Below, piece after piece: positions 32,625 to 43,430 of a DNA stretch of 64,000 bases. The stretch comes from Datisca glomerata (lineage: Eukaryota; Streptophyta; Magnoliopsida; Cucurbitales; Datiscaceae): positions 43,250 to 107,249 of the forward strand of contig QANY01005609.1 in the NCBI GenBank assembly GCA_003255025.1, written 5' to 3'. The translations under genes were made by a program, and so were the position numbers. Position 1 is the first letter of the stretch; each line of letters starts with the position of its first letter. The notes below the pieces were generated by a model. It saw nothing but the letters and a program-made list of their open reading frames with translations, searched no databases and had not been told where the DNA came from.

Positions 32625-34378
32625 GTAAGGTTCTTGATTATGAATTTTTAGTTTTTAAACGTATGTGTCGGTGGATGTTGTGATATTGGCATATATTTGT
32701 ATGGTAGATTCAAAATAGTTTTGTTGTACGCCAAAATTGAGGCATACGATTTTATGTAATATATTTTCTTGTAAAAGTTATATATTTTTTGAAGTCCACG
32801 TAATCCGTCGCCGCCTCGAAAAGTTACCGTCGAAAATCGCCACCGTCATCGTCGAACGTTGCCATCGGTGCCTTACCGCTTGTCATTGTGACCCTGCATG
32901 ATGACTAGGGTTGTGAAACCCTAGGTGATAACAATTAGGGTTTAAAAAATCTAGTGATATTTCGCGAAAACCCTTATCATATATTTTATCTTTTGAATTT
33001 TGAATTTTAAACGGATAAAGGATAATTAAAATTTAAAAGATAATTATCAATTTTATCTTTTTATCTTTTAAATTTTGAATTTAAAAGATAATTATCTATT
33101 TTATCTTTTTAACTTTTTAATTTTGATTTCAAAAGATAATTATCAATTTATCTTTTCATCTTTTGAATTTTAAATTTAAAAAGGATAGTTATCAATTTTT
33201 TTAAATTAAAATTTAATTAATTGATTGGGTTTGACCCAAGTTTGATTAGTCATTAAATTTTTTACTAATCAAATTTAATTAATTTAAAAATAATATTTAA
33301 TGAGATTATTTTGTTAGAAAACTAGTTTTCCTTAATTAAATGATTTTGATCAAAGCTTGAAGATTATAACGAGACTTGACCCTGATAAAGAGTTACAAAT
33401 TGGTGGAATTTTCTGAAGGAAAATGAGATAATTACAGACGCCGTGAAGACTAACATTTAAATTATTATAATTTATTTATTATTCTTTTATGGATTGTAAT
33501 TAAGAATGAGCCAATAGGGTAGTTAATTTTGAATGGATGATTTATTATTAATCTCACATCATCATATTACATGCCATATAAAAATAAGGATATGCCAATA
33601 ACAAAATGTTATATAGCATGTATATACATCATTGTAGTTTAATTTATAATGAGTTTTAATTTAAATACAATGTGAATTTTATAAAAGTTATAAATTATAA
33701 ATTGGGATTTAAATTTTATACAATTTTATAATTTTCGAAACTTATTTTTTTTCTAAATTAATAAAGAGTTATATTTTTTGAAAAAACAACAAAAAATCTA
33801 TTTTTTCCAAAAACTAAGTGGGAGGGTCGTTTACATTGAAATGTTCCCAAGGTCTCCAACGTAACTTGATCGTGACATGATGAATGGTTTAGAGCCACCC
33901 TAGCATTCCTCTCTTAAGTGGGAGAAACTTAGGAATCGTGTCACTTTGAGTCATCGAGTTGCTTAAGAAGCTAAAACTTGTAAAGGAAGTGGTGAGGTAG
34001 GACCGTTCCTAGACGGACTATTAGTTTAGGGGAACCTTTAAAGTTGATGTGTTGGTTAAATACTTGGACCGAAACATATTGAAAAACCTCATAGGGGATA
34101 GTTAGTGGGGGTAAGGTGACCAAAACCATTGGTGATTGGTTAAGCTAAATGTAGTGACATCTTGAGAAGCGTTAACCAAACGAGAGGAGTCTCGATGCGA
34201 TAGGAGGTAGCTTGGGCATTGCCCTTAGATGAGATAAGATGTCGTTGTTGATCGTAAGCGCATGGAAGAAATATTTTTTATTAGATTTTTAAATATTTAA
34301 TTATATGCATCATGCAACATACTTTCCTTAATAATTGAGTATTTATTTACACCGCTTTATTTTTTCTTTTCAGCAATT
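32625..34378 (+). other. Long untranslated leader of the plus-strand copia element
   Basis: No reading frame. Contains a short GC-rich segment (32805-32885, CGCCACCGTCATCGTCGAACG), a degenerate AT tandem array (32985-33210), and a late segment with a pyrimidine tract and CAG (TTTTTTCTTTTCAGCAATT at about 34361) directly before the gag ATG. That tract looks like a 3' splice site, so the leader may be partly intronic. Confidence 0.6.
32985..33210 (+). repeat. AT-rich tandem repeat, about 46-53 bp units
   Basis: Four to five degenerate units around AAAAGATAATTATCAATTTT followed by ATCTTTTTATCTTTTAAATT, for example near 33037, 33083 and 33131. The GATAATTATC core is itself palindromic. Confidence 0.7.
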
Positions 34379-35304
34379 ATGTCACTATCTCCACTCTCAA
34401 TTATCTTAAATGCGAACAAATTTACTGGTGAAACTTACATGGATTGGAAACATAATCTTGATACCGTGTTGACCACAAGTTCGTGCTCACCACCCCTTGT
34501 TCCCTTGAGCTTATTCATGAATCAACTTAAGAGGAAAATGATGCTTATGCTTCTTGGCTGCGTTCTGATGAGATCGTCAGGTATTTCATCTTAGCTTATG
34601 TTAGCAATGTGTTGCAACAACAACATCAATACATGAAAACTGCCTCTCATATGATGTTTAATATCATCAAAATGTTCAGAGATCAGGGCCATTAAGCCAA
34701 ACAAGCAGCTGTGTGAAACTTCATGAAGTGTAGGATAAAACCTGGCACTCTTGTGAGAGAACATATAATGTTGATCATTACTTATCTGAAGGAGATCGAG
34801 ATCATGAGTACTAAAGTAGATGGAGAGATACAAGTTGATATGACACTTGAGACTCTGTGTGATACTTTTGAGAACTTCAAATTTAATTATTCGATGAATA
34901 AGTTGAGGCACTCAATTTCTGAGTTGATGAAAGAATTGCAAGTTGCGAAGACCCTGTTTCCGAAGGGCAAGAGGAAGATTGAAGAGGCAAACTTTACTGA
35001 AAGCACTCATTCCACCTCTAGCACCAAAAATATGAAGAATATGGGTACTGAGGTAGCTGGCGAGACAAAAGTTGATATGATACTTGAGACTCTGCGTGAC
35101 ACTTTTAAAAACTTCAAATTTAATTATTCGATGAATAAGTTGAGGCACTCACTTCCTGAACTGATGAAAGAAGTGCAAGCGGCTAAGACCCTGTTTCTGA
35201 AGGGTAAGAGGAAGACTAGAAATGTAAACTTTACTGAAAGTAAACCTTCTACGTCTGATGTAAAAGAGAAATACATGAAAGGTCTGAAGAAGGTTAAAAA
35301 GTAG
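34379..35304 (+). pseudogene. copia gag with an internal 79-residue duplication
   Basis: Begins MSLSPLSIILNANKFTGETYMDWKHN, a usual start for this copia group, then is frameshifted and has stops near 34590-34720. The frame 34723-35304 (193 codons) continues gag and contains two copies of a 79-residue block, beginning at 34804 (MSTKVDGEIQVDMTLETL) and 35041 (MGTEVAGETKVDMILETL). Each ends in a Lys-rich KGKRK segment. Relatives carry one copy. The duplicated block normally precedes the zinc knuckle. Confidence 0.8.
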
Positions 35305-35800
35305 AACTCGAAAGCTGCGAAAGGCAAGGGCCCTGCGAAAATGGATAAGTTAAAAGACAAGTGTCATCATCGCGAGTCGCTGGTCATTGGAAATGCAATA
35401 GCGAGACTGTCTCAAGGAGTTGAGATCTAAAGGTATAGTACTTGTTACTAAGGCCTTTTATGTGGATGACTATACTTTTTCATGGATTTTTGACTCTGCA
35501 GCTACTAACCATATATGTTGTTCCGTGTAGGGGTTCATGGATATCAGAAGGCTTGACGAGGGCGAGTTCAACTTTCGTTAGGGAAATGGAGCACTAGTAT
35601 CAGCGGTATCTGTTGAAACTATTAAATTGTCATTCGATAGCAATTTTATAATTTTACATTATGTTTATTATATAATTGTCATTCGATAGCAATTTTAGGA
35701 AGAACCTTATTTCAGTAGCTAGATTAATTGAGCAAGGATTCAGTTTGAATTTCATTGATAAAGATATTTTTTTTTTAGAAATGATTGTTTAATTACTACT
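35305..35800 (+). pseudogene. copia zinc knuckle and protease relic
   Basis: After a stop at 35302, CHHRESLVIGN near 35362 is a decayed zinc knuckle. Near 35481 a frame reads FSWIFDSAATNHIC, the copia protease active-site region (D-S-(A/G)-A). Downstream are multiple stops and an internal ~30-bp repeat (TTGTCATTCGATAGCAATTTTA at 35627 and 35676). Confidence 0.6.
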
Positions 35801-35806
35801 GCACGT

Positions 35807-36015
35807 TTGATAAATAAATTGTTCTATGTAAAACCTATAGTTCCAATGATATGTGACCCTGAAGTAAATACTGACTTACAAAGGGATAGTAAAATGTTGA
35901 AGTCTAACTCAATCAATCTAACATATTTGTGGCACTTAGGTTTTGGCAACATTAGCTTGAACAAGATTAAAAGACTTGCAAAGGATGATCCATTTCAAAC
36001 TTTAAGTGTGAGATG
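35807..36015 (+). pseudogene. copia gag-pre-integrase domain
   Basis: The frame ends in LTYLWHLGFGNISLNKIKRLAKD, matching the pre-integrase WHxRLGH-type zinc-binding block (here WHLGFGN, with a His lost). Confidence 0.7.
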
Positions 36016-36078
36016 ACTACCCATATATGAATCCTATATAGAAGGGAAAATGACCAAAATAGGTGAGAGAGCCACTCA

Positions 36079-36905
36079 ATGCCTCAAACTCATAATAGTG
36101 ATGTATGTGGGCCATTGAATATCCAAGTAAGAGGAGGTTATGAATACTTTGTAACCTTCACTGGTGACTACTCACGTTTTGGACAAGTTTATCTAATGAA
36201 CCAAAAGTCTGAAACCTTTGAAAAGTTCAAAGAGTATAAGGATATGGTTGAGAAGCAATTTGAGGAACAAATCAAAACACTACGATCTAATCGTGGTGAA
36301 GAGTACTTGCTAGAGGAGTTTGAAGACTTTCTTAAGGAAGAATGTATTCTTTCTCAGCTTACAGCACATGTCACTCTAGAACAGAATGGTGTGTCAGGGA
36401 GAAGAAATCAAACTCTGATGGATATGGTTAGATCCATGATGAGTTACTCATCCCTCCCAGATTCATTCTAGGGATATGTCTTGGAAACAACAACATACAT
36501 TCTGAAATAAGTTCCGTCAAAGATGGTACCTGGCACGCCATATAAAAGATGGAATGGACAAAAGTCGTCTGTTAACCATCTTAGAATATGGGGTGCCTAG
36601 TACATGTTCTGAAATCGAAGACAGAAAATTTGATCAGTCGATCAGAATTATGCATGTTTGTAGGATGTCCTAAAGGAATGAAGGGGGATATCTTTTATAG
36701 TCCGACTGACAAGAAAATATTCGTTAGCACGAATGCACATTTTCTTGAAGAAGACTATATAAAAAGTGTGAAGCTGACAAGCACTCTTGTGCTAGAGAAA
36801 TTATTGAGTGGGAGGACACTGAATCTCAAATTAAGAATTGTTTCTTATTCAACAATGGAAGAACCAATCACGAGTATCAAGGACACGTGCTCAAAAAAAG
36901 ACCTT
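36079..36905 (+). pseudogene. copia integrase, C-terminally truncated
   Basis: 36079-36471 includes DVCGPLNIQVRGGYEYFVTFTGDYSRFG (first catalytic Asp in SDVCGP), IKTLRSNRGEEYL where an Asp of the usual RSDRGGEY is replaced by Asn, and HVTLEQNGVSGRRN where the usual AER is SGR, so the Glu is also lost. After a stop, 36588-36908 carries the C-terminal part (MGCLVHVLKSK, GCPKGMKGDIFYSPTDKKIFVSTNAHFLEEDY). Sequence similarity to copia ends at about 36905. Confidence 0.8.
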
Positions 36906-38210
36906 TGACATTGTTGGTGTCTGAGTACAAATACGCCAAAACTTCAATACATCATCCAAAGATGTTGATCGTACGTCTCTCGACAAATATTTAGGGATAT
37001 CATGATAAAGGCCGAACTGTCTACCAAACCGATAAGGACTGTAGGACTCCACAAGGAAAATATCATAATAACGCATCGACAAATAACATGACCAAATGCT
37101 GATAAAGTATGCTAGTTGTGAACGTGAAAGGGTACCACCGTCAACCAATTGTGTATGTCTATTCTTAACATATAAGTTTGCATGCCAATTTATGTTATTA
37201 CCTTCATGTATTAACTCTCGCGCCTCACTCTCATCAAAGTAAATAACACATTCCTCTCTAACATATGCACTCATTGATAGGCCAACAACATCGAGAGGAG
37301 TTTTATAATGTGTCTGAAAGTAATGTGCCAACCAACCGTAGATATAATGTATGGGAAAACAAGCACCGGATCGACGAACTAGACAAGGAGCGTGAGCGAT
37401 TTGGTTTAATCCACGATAGATGCTGGTCAAAACTGGCACTACATGACTAAATTATTCTCCTATCGCCATAAAACTAGCAACCTTGAAAGTAGTATGGATA
37501 AAATTTGGATCCCCTTGTGGTAGAGCAAATACACAAAGTCACAAAATAGTTTTTTGTCAGCTTCAGACCAATTTTTGTACTTCCTAGTACAACTGTAGGA
37601 TTATGGGTAGATCGAGGGTGAGAAGATTTTTTACACTTTCAAGCAGGAGGTTTTGTATACCTTAGTTCCCCTCTAAACCAAAAAGATATCCACTTGTCAA
37701 CAGATACTTGTGGTTGGTCATCCTTCATAGTATGCAGAAGACAATATCAATGAATAGATGCTCACAACACTTTGGGAGAAATCCTTTGTTGTGAGGCGAA
37801 AGAAGTCCGTTGGAATAAGGAATAACTTCATCATTGAATTTTCCACTGATAGGAAGACCACCAAACTAAAATAAATCCCAAAGTGAAATGGATATCTCCC
37901 CAACAGAAGCATGGAGTGTGTTACTACGTGGACACCAAGCCTCAAAAATATCTCGAAGAACATTGTTAGTGCGATCATGTGTACAAGGACACAACAACTG
38001 CTTGAATATATGTGTATTATGCAAATCATTCTCATAACGGGTAAGCACATCCTCGAGCCATTCCCAATAATACGAATTATAGGTGAATTCTCCATTCATC
38101 TTGAAGAACGATCCTCATCATGTTTCACCAGATATTATACTTCGACCGAGTGCCAGCTCAGCATCATGATTAAAAGATTTATTGTGAAATGATGACTGAA
38201 AGAACCAACG
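36900..38210 (-). pseudogene. Plant mobile domain (PMD) reading frame, antisense in the element
   Basis: From the ATG at 38099 (MNGEFTYNSYYWEWLEDVL) the protein reads through EAWCPRSNTLHASVGEISISLWDL, the start of the plant mobile domain (aminotransferase-like PMD, PF10536 type). A frameshift follows. A second open frame (36891-37439) gives the later PMD part: LFPIHYIYGWLAHYF, LAYFISIWSCYLS and YSPYRFGRQFGLYHDIP. Together they cover nearly the whole domain. It lies antisense to the element whose LTR starts at 38925. PMD occurs in host proteins (for example MAIN/MAIL) and was captured by transposons. The function here is unknown and this copy is broken. Confidence 0.75.
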
Positions 38211-38509
38211 TCGAGTGGAAGAGCTAGGACTGGAAGAATGACCAACTGACCATCTGAGAGGTTATGGTATTTATCCAGTGGTAACCGTGAACTGGCAAAC
38301 CTATCAATACAGGACCATGCACACGTAAAAGAAGCCCACTCTCAGCAGCATAATCAGGATTTTGGACAATGGATAAATATCGCTTCCTTGAGGACACAAA
38401 ATCTTTGTAGATTACTATAATGGGAAAAAAGGCAATGATGAACCTGATAATAAGAAAATCATGAGAAATTGGTACATTATGTAAAAACCATAATCAAGAA
38501 AACACAAAA

Positions 38510-38900
38510 GGTGGTCGTCACCAAAGTCGACGAAGGAAACCCTCGCACTCTGGGGGAATGCCACTACGGGAAAATGTGTCATCACCAAAGTCGGTGAAGG
38601 AAACCCTTGCACTCTAGGGTAACACCACTGTGGAAAAATGTGTCATCACCAAAGTTGGTGAAGGAAACCCTCACACTCTGGGGGAACGCCACTGCGGGAA
38701 AAGGTGTCATCACCAAAGTTGGTGAAGGAAACCCTCGCACTCTGGGGGAACACCACTGCGGAAAAAGGTGTCATCACCAAAATCGGTGAAGGAACCCCTC
38801 GCACTCTAGAGGAACGCCACTACAGAAAAAAAAGGTGACATCACCATAGTCGGAGAATGAAACCTCGCACTCTGGGGAACGCCACTGTGAAAAATATGTC
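38510..38900 (+). repeat. Minisatellite of about 64 bp, six units
   Basis: Units begin near 38517, 38581, 38644, 38709, 38772 and 38839 with (A/G)TCACCAAAGT(C/T)GGTGAAGG and contain CCTCGCACTCTGGGGGAACG and CCACTGCGGGAAAA. Spacing varies from 63 to 67 bp. The last unit is the most diverged. Confidence 0.9.
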
Positions 38901-38907
38901 GTGATCA

Positions 38908-38924
38908 AGCCTCGAGGGGGCCAT
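38908..38924 (+). other. Polypurine tract of the Tat-type fragment
   Basis: AAGCCTCGAGGGGGCCAT, directly before TGTTGGACAT. Confidence 0.6.
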
Positions 38925-39628
38925 TGTTGGACATAAAATTTTGGATCAATCAAAGTTCACCACGTCGTAAGTTGGTGGGTCCATAATCGATCAATCACAA
39001 GTTGCCATGTGTCTTTTTTAGAGATCAGTCAAATTATGCTAAACGTTAAGAAATGATTGGACAAAGCTTTGTTTTATGGAAAATAAGAAAATGTCATGTC
39101 TTAATGACACAGAAAAGAAATAAAATAATGACATGTATCATCATAAATAATCAGTAAAATTTTTCCAATCATTAGACCTCCCTAAAAACCTCTATAAATA
39201 GATGAGAGTCTCATTTCACAAGGGAGAAGTTTTCCAGAGACACAAGAGCTCTTAGAAGACCTGAAGAAACTCTAGAGTTCAGAAAGAAGAATTTCAAGAA
39301 TTCTACATAGTTTCATTTTAAGTTCAAGACGTTCAAGCTACACAACGAGTTCGGTTGATCTGTAAACAAGCTCGAAGCCTAGAGATTCAAGTAGAACTCA
39401 TCCGAGTCTTTTACCATCAGAAGCGTAGAAGATTCAACCTTTAATCTGAGAAATTCACTATCAAGCCTCAAATTGAAGATGACTATAGGAGAAGAATCAG
39501 AAGATTATTCTTTGATGAAAAATCCATAAACAGAGATTGTACTCATTCAAATTAGCAATACAAAAATCATATTTGTTCATCAATTTTCATTGTTCGATTT
39601 TCCTGATAACAAAATCTGTGTGCGTACA
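38925..39628 (+). repeat. LTR of the Tat-type fragment
   Basis: Begins TGTTGGACATAAAATTTTGG and shows a TATA box (TCTATAAATAG, 39191-39201) followed by an A/G-rich leader-like stretch. The end at ...GTGCGTACA (39628) is a guess, as no second copy is in the window. Sequence beyond contains no PBS, consistent with a 3' LTR. Confidence 0.55.
39191..39201 (+). promoter_or_regulatory. Probable TATA box in the Tat-type LTR
   Basis: TCTATAAATAG about 270 bp after the LTR start; the downstream sequence CATTTCACAAGGGAG could hold the transcription start. Confidence 0.5.
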
Positions 39629-40177
39629 AAGTGAACTTCTGAAAATCTACATGAGACTGATATACCTCACATAGGTCCCTACCATAGAAAAGTCGATAGA
39701 CTAAATCCTATTATGCTAGGAGTTAGTTACAGAACCATTCCATAGAGATATAAACTTGGAGAGGCGTGTAGTGTAGGATTAAGAATGTCATTTGCAATGA
39801 TGTATGTCCCATAACTCGAAACAATATAGGTTATGTGGGTTTGCTTACTTGTGTCATTTGTGGGATGGACATTAGACTATGACAGAAAGGGAAACCTCAC
39901 TGCCCTCAATTTATAACATGAGCTAAAGTTTCTCTTTTCTAGAGGGCAGAACCATTTCTGCTCTTTTGTGGCCTAGAGGTGAGACTAATGCTGCTAATAA
40001 ACTGTATGAAAACATGTGCGAACCAAACTTGGTCAGTTTGATCACCAACTTTGGCAATGTCGACCTTGGCTTTCCTACTCTTCCCTTTCTCCTTCTGAAG
40101 TGTTTTCAATTAATTAGTTTTAATTATGCTTGATTATTGAATTGTTGTTGTGGATGATGTTTTTTTGTTAAAGGTTG
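39629..40177. other. Unassigned region
   Basis: Mixed-composition sequence without a long frame. A segment near 39890-40090 has short coding-looking stretches (for example GGCCTAGAGGTGAG, CTTTCCTACTCTTCCC) but no family I recognise. Confidence 0.35.
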
Positions 40178-40549
40178 TGGATGATGTTGATGCAAATAAA
40201 AATGCATCATATGACATGTATATACAACAACATGTCTATTGTAAGCAGTAAGTGAAGATGCTCAAGACAAAGCTGCAAAACGACTACTTAAACACATGTC
40301 GTTGACGCCCAAAGTCGTCCATTCTATTAGCATTGGCTTCCGAATTCATGGTGTACACTAGGTTGTAGTCGACACCATCACATTGGAAGCCAATGCTGAA
40401 ATGGATCACACTTTATACTTCGATGACATGTGTGTGAGGTAGTCTTTTGTAGCTTTGTTGTGAGCGAACATCACCTCTTGTTTACAATTGACATGTGGTT
40501 GTATATACGTGTCATATAATGTTATTTTTATCTATATTAACATCATCCA
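40178..40549. mobile_element. Hairpin MITE with arms of about 165 bp
   Basis: The left arm runs TGGATGATGTTGATG... to ...GCATTGGCTTCC (40341). The right arm runs GGAAGCCAATGC (40385) to ...TAACATCATCCA (40549) and is the reverse complement at roughly 75-80% by eye. The loop is 43 bp. A second copy of the terminal motif (TGGATGATGTT) occurs at 40150. No clear target duplication. RNA from here would fold into a long hairpin. Confidence 0.75.
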
Positions 40550-40559
40550 TAGAAGTATT

Positions 40560-41333
40560 TTAGTAAGTGAACATAATTAAAGCTCATTAGTTCAAACACC
40601 AGTAGAAGGTAAAGAGTACGAAGTCAAAGTCATTGCGAAAGTCGATGATAAAATTCCCTAGGTTTTGCTGATACGTGACAGCATGCAATTTATTGCACCA
40701 TCAATCTTGACTTGTACCGACTAAAGAACACATATGGTTCTGCCTTCTTGTAAAGAGGTTTTAGCTCGTAATACTAATTGAGAGTAATGATTTGTTTTTT
40801 TATGCCACAGTATAACGTGAGTCTCGGCAATGGCAGAAGAAACTTAGGCCACGTAACTGATATCGTTTCTAGCAATGAGACATAGCTAATTGGCAATGCC
40901 ATTCCTAACCCTACTTCACACGTCCTCCTCAAGTCTATCACTTCACTGAGTGGTCTTTAGTTGACTCCCATTTTCAGATTAGCATTTAGTCTATCAGACT
41001 TTTTTGTTTCATGGGGATTTGTGCATTGATCTTATCCACCCCAGCCCAGCCTCTCATTTGCTCCGACCACCTAGAATAAAAATGTTATTCACACCATGTG
41101 CCCCTAAATACAATGATTTTTTTATTAGAAACCTACTGAAAAAGAATTTAGAGAGCGTGAGTCTCCTCCCTCTCTAGAAACCTAATTTCAAAAATAAGTC
41201 TTTACAGCCCATCCAACTATGTTGTTGCTAGAGACAGCCCCGACCTCTAGCGAGCTCTAGGGATGGCCCCGTGTTATTTTCTACTCTCCCGTGATAAGGT
41301 GTTTGGTGATGTTATGATGGAGCGTCGATTCAT
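40560..41333. other. Unassigned region
   Basis: No intact gene. It was contiguous with 46457 onward before the copia element inserted at 41339. Some stretches (40800-41000) look gene-derived in composition, but I could not assign them. Confidence 0.35.
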
Positions 41334-41338
41334 GAGGC
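41334..41338. other. Target-site duplication, left copy
   Basis: GAGGC, identical to 46452-46456, flanks the copia element exactly. Confidence 0.85.
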
Positions 41339-41784
41339 AGTTAGCCAAAACAGGGGTGAACAGAGCATACTAAAGGAGGCAATAAACTTCTGTGTATTAA
41401 CTATTATTTCACCCTTAAATTACAGAGAGAGACTACCTATTTAAGGTAAGAATGAAGAATCAAGATGTTGGCAAATGATTGGATGATAATATTCATCCAA
41501 TCATTTTCCAATTATGGTTACAACGACATGATTCTCTCTCGACCAATGAGATGCGAACAAATGTGAAGGCAGTTGAGATATTCTTCGCCAGAGGAGCTAA
41601 TGAGAGAGACGCAGTTGGAAGTTGAGCTGTAAATGAAACGTCAGTAAAAAAATCCATGCAGATTTACGTAGGAAAGTGAAGTTGTAAGTGAGAAGTGTGT
41701 ATCAGGTGTATTGTACATGGAGCAGTGTTGATTTCCTTGATTCTTGAAGCTGTAGCTGTGGGGGTACCAGTATGATCTTTAACA
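41339..41784 (-). repeat. 3' LTR of the complete copia element
   Basis: 446 bp; on the minus strand starts TGTTAAAGATCATACTGG and ends ...GGCTAACT. An 11-bp-arm inverted motif (GATTGGATGA...TCATCCAATC) near 41494 is present in both LTRs. Confidence 0.9.
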
Positions 41785-41796
41785 TCCCCTCTCAAG
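41785..41796 (-). other. Polypurine tract of the complete copia element
   Basis: On the minus strand CTTGAGAGGGGA immediately precedes the 3' LTR start TGTTAAAG. Confidence 0.75.
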
Positions 41797-42440
41797 CGCA
41801 ATGAGGAGGAGTCCACATGAAACTTGTTACGGAGAACACTAAACAGAGAGGGATGAAGAGCTTTGGTGAAGATGTCAGCAAGTTAAGAAGTAGTGGGAAC
41901 AAACCGAATATCCAACTCTTTGGCAAGAATATTTTCATGAACAAAGTGAACATCAATTTTGATATGCTTGGTGCGTGAATGAAAAATAGGGTTAGATGTA
42001 AGAGCTGTGGCGCTTTAATTATCACACCATAAAACGGGTATTCCTTGAAGAGTAATGCCAAGCTGTTTGAACAAAGATAGGATCCAAACAATGTCTGTGG
42101 TAGCAGAAGCTAAAGCTCGGTACTTAAATTCAGTGCTGGAGCGAGCTACAACTCTTTGTTTTCTAGAACTCTAGTGAATCAGATTAGATCCAAGAAACAA
42201 ACAAGAGCCACTGGTGGAGCAACGATCATCAATGGAGCCAGCCCAATCAGCATTAGAGTATGCTTCAAGAGTGAGTTTAGTGACTGGTTTGAAGTGAAGT
42301 CCAAGAGTGGGAGTACCCTGGAGATATCTTTATATGCGTTTGCACTATTTCAAGTGTTCCTGAGTTGGAGTAGCCATAAATTGACTCAGCTTATTTATTG
42401 TAAAGGAGATGTCTAGACGAGTCATTTTAAGGTATTATAA
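41797..42440 (-). pseudogene. RNase H of the complete copia element
   Basis: Minus-strand frames read TRLDISF..., ADWAGS-like text with the first Asp near 42240, ARSSTEFKYRALA near 42130 (catalytic Glu), and FVPTTS followed by a stop and LADIFTKALHPSLF near 41870. Stops occur near 41885, 42017 and 42175. Confidence 0.8.
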
Positions 42441-43430
42441 CCACCAAGAATAATCTTGTATAGATTGGGATCAGATAATGTAGTTCCTTGAGATTGAAGC
42501 TTGTGAGATGGACAAATATGTGTTGGACTGCTTTTACAATCTGTCATATGAGCTCGAGAAAGAAGATCTTGAGTGTACTTAGTCTGTGTGAGAGACAGAC
42601 CTGAAGAGTCACGATGAGCTTCAAATCCAAGGAAGTAACCATGAGATCCCAATGCTTTGGGAGAGAAATTGGAACTAAGATATTGAATGACTTTCTTGAT
42701 AAGAGGAGAATATGAACCTGTGATTAAAATATCATCAACATAGATTAGAATAATAATAAGATGAGATCATGTCCTTTGGAAGAGAATAGAGCTATCTGAA
42801 ACGGATTTGCGAAAGCTAGGAAAGCAATGTTGTCTTGAGCTTATGAAACCAAGCTCTATGAGCTTGCTTAAGATCATATAGTGCTTTGTCGAGTCTGTAA
42901 ACAAAGTGAGGATAATCAGAATTAATAAAATCAACAGGTTGTTCCATATACATTGTTTCCTGTAGATCTCCATTAAGGAAAGCATTGTTAATGTCCAGCT
43001 TGTGAATGTCTCAACCATAAGTTACAACCAATGTAAATATGATTATTATGGTGCAAGGCTTGATGACAGGGATGTAGGTCTCAAAATAAACGATTCTAGG
43101 GTTTGTGTAAATCCCTTTGCAACCAATCTTTCCAGCTGGGTGAGAGAAAGCTTCTTTTATAGATGTGGGTTCTGAAATGTATGCTTGACAAATAGAATAG
43201 GTTTTAGGCTTAACAATGCCTGACTTATATCTTGTGATCATTGGAAGAAAAGGTGGAACAGTGGGGATTGATAATGGAGGAATGAGAGGGAGAGGGGATG
43301 AGCTTGATGATACAATAAAGGGACAGGTATTAAAGGAAGAGAATAAGAATGTGTTGAAGTAGAAGAAGAGTTGAGTAAAGTACATGTCACAGCAACACCG
43401 AAAATATTTGCTTGTTGCGGTGAGAGACAA
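42422..43430 (-). pseudogene. Reverse transcriptase of the complete copia element
   Basis: Broken into three frames. The N-terminal part (43011-43430) includes a Ser/Pro-rich linker and the start of RT. 42767-43018 contains the segment with LDINNAFLNG-type text in an adjacent frame (first catalytic Asp). Near 42735 the minus strand reads IYVDDILITG. 42422-42652 continues as GSHGYFLGFEAHRDSSGLSLTQTKYTQDLL. At least two frameshifts separate the pieces. Confidence 0.8.

Larger units (their letters stand above)
30755..36905 (+). mobile_element. Ty1/copia element, plus strand, long LTR, 3' half lost
   Basis: A 1.86-kb 5' LTR, degenerate tRNA-Met PBS, 1.75-kb leader, gag, protease and integrase are present; RT, RNase H and 3' LTR are missing. 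It begins exactly where the minus-strand copia gag stops (30754/30755), so it inserted there. It ends at about 36905, where the antisense PMD region of a Tat-type element begins, so both elements lost material at that junction. Confidence 0.8.
36900..39628 (+). mobile_element. 3' terminal part of a Tat-type gypsy element
   Basis: An antisense PMD reading frame, a 64-bp tandem array, a PPT (CCTCGAGGGGGCCAT) and an LTR start (TGTTGGACAT) follow each other, the arrangement known from the 3' region of Tat-lineage elements. Gag-pol and the 5' LTR are missing. The left end is the junction with the truncated copia element. Confidence 0.6.

Noticed and set aside
39700..41330. Possible host gene relics around the hairpin MITE
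   Set aside because: Short coding-like words are present, but I could not assemble any frame or recognise a family.
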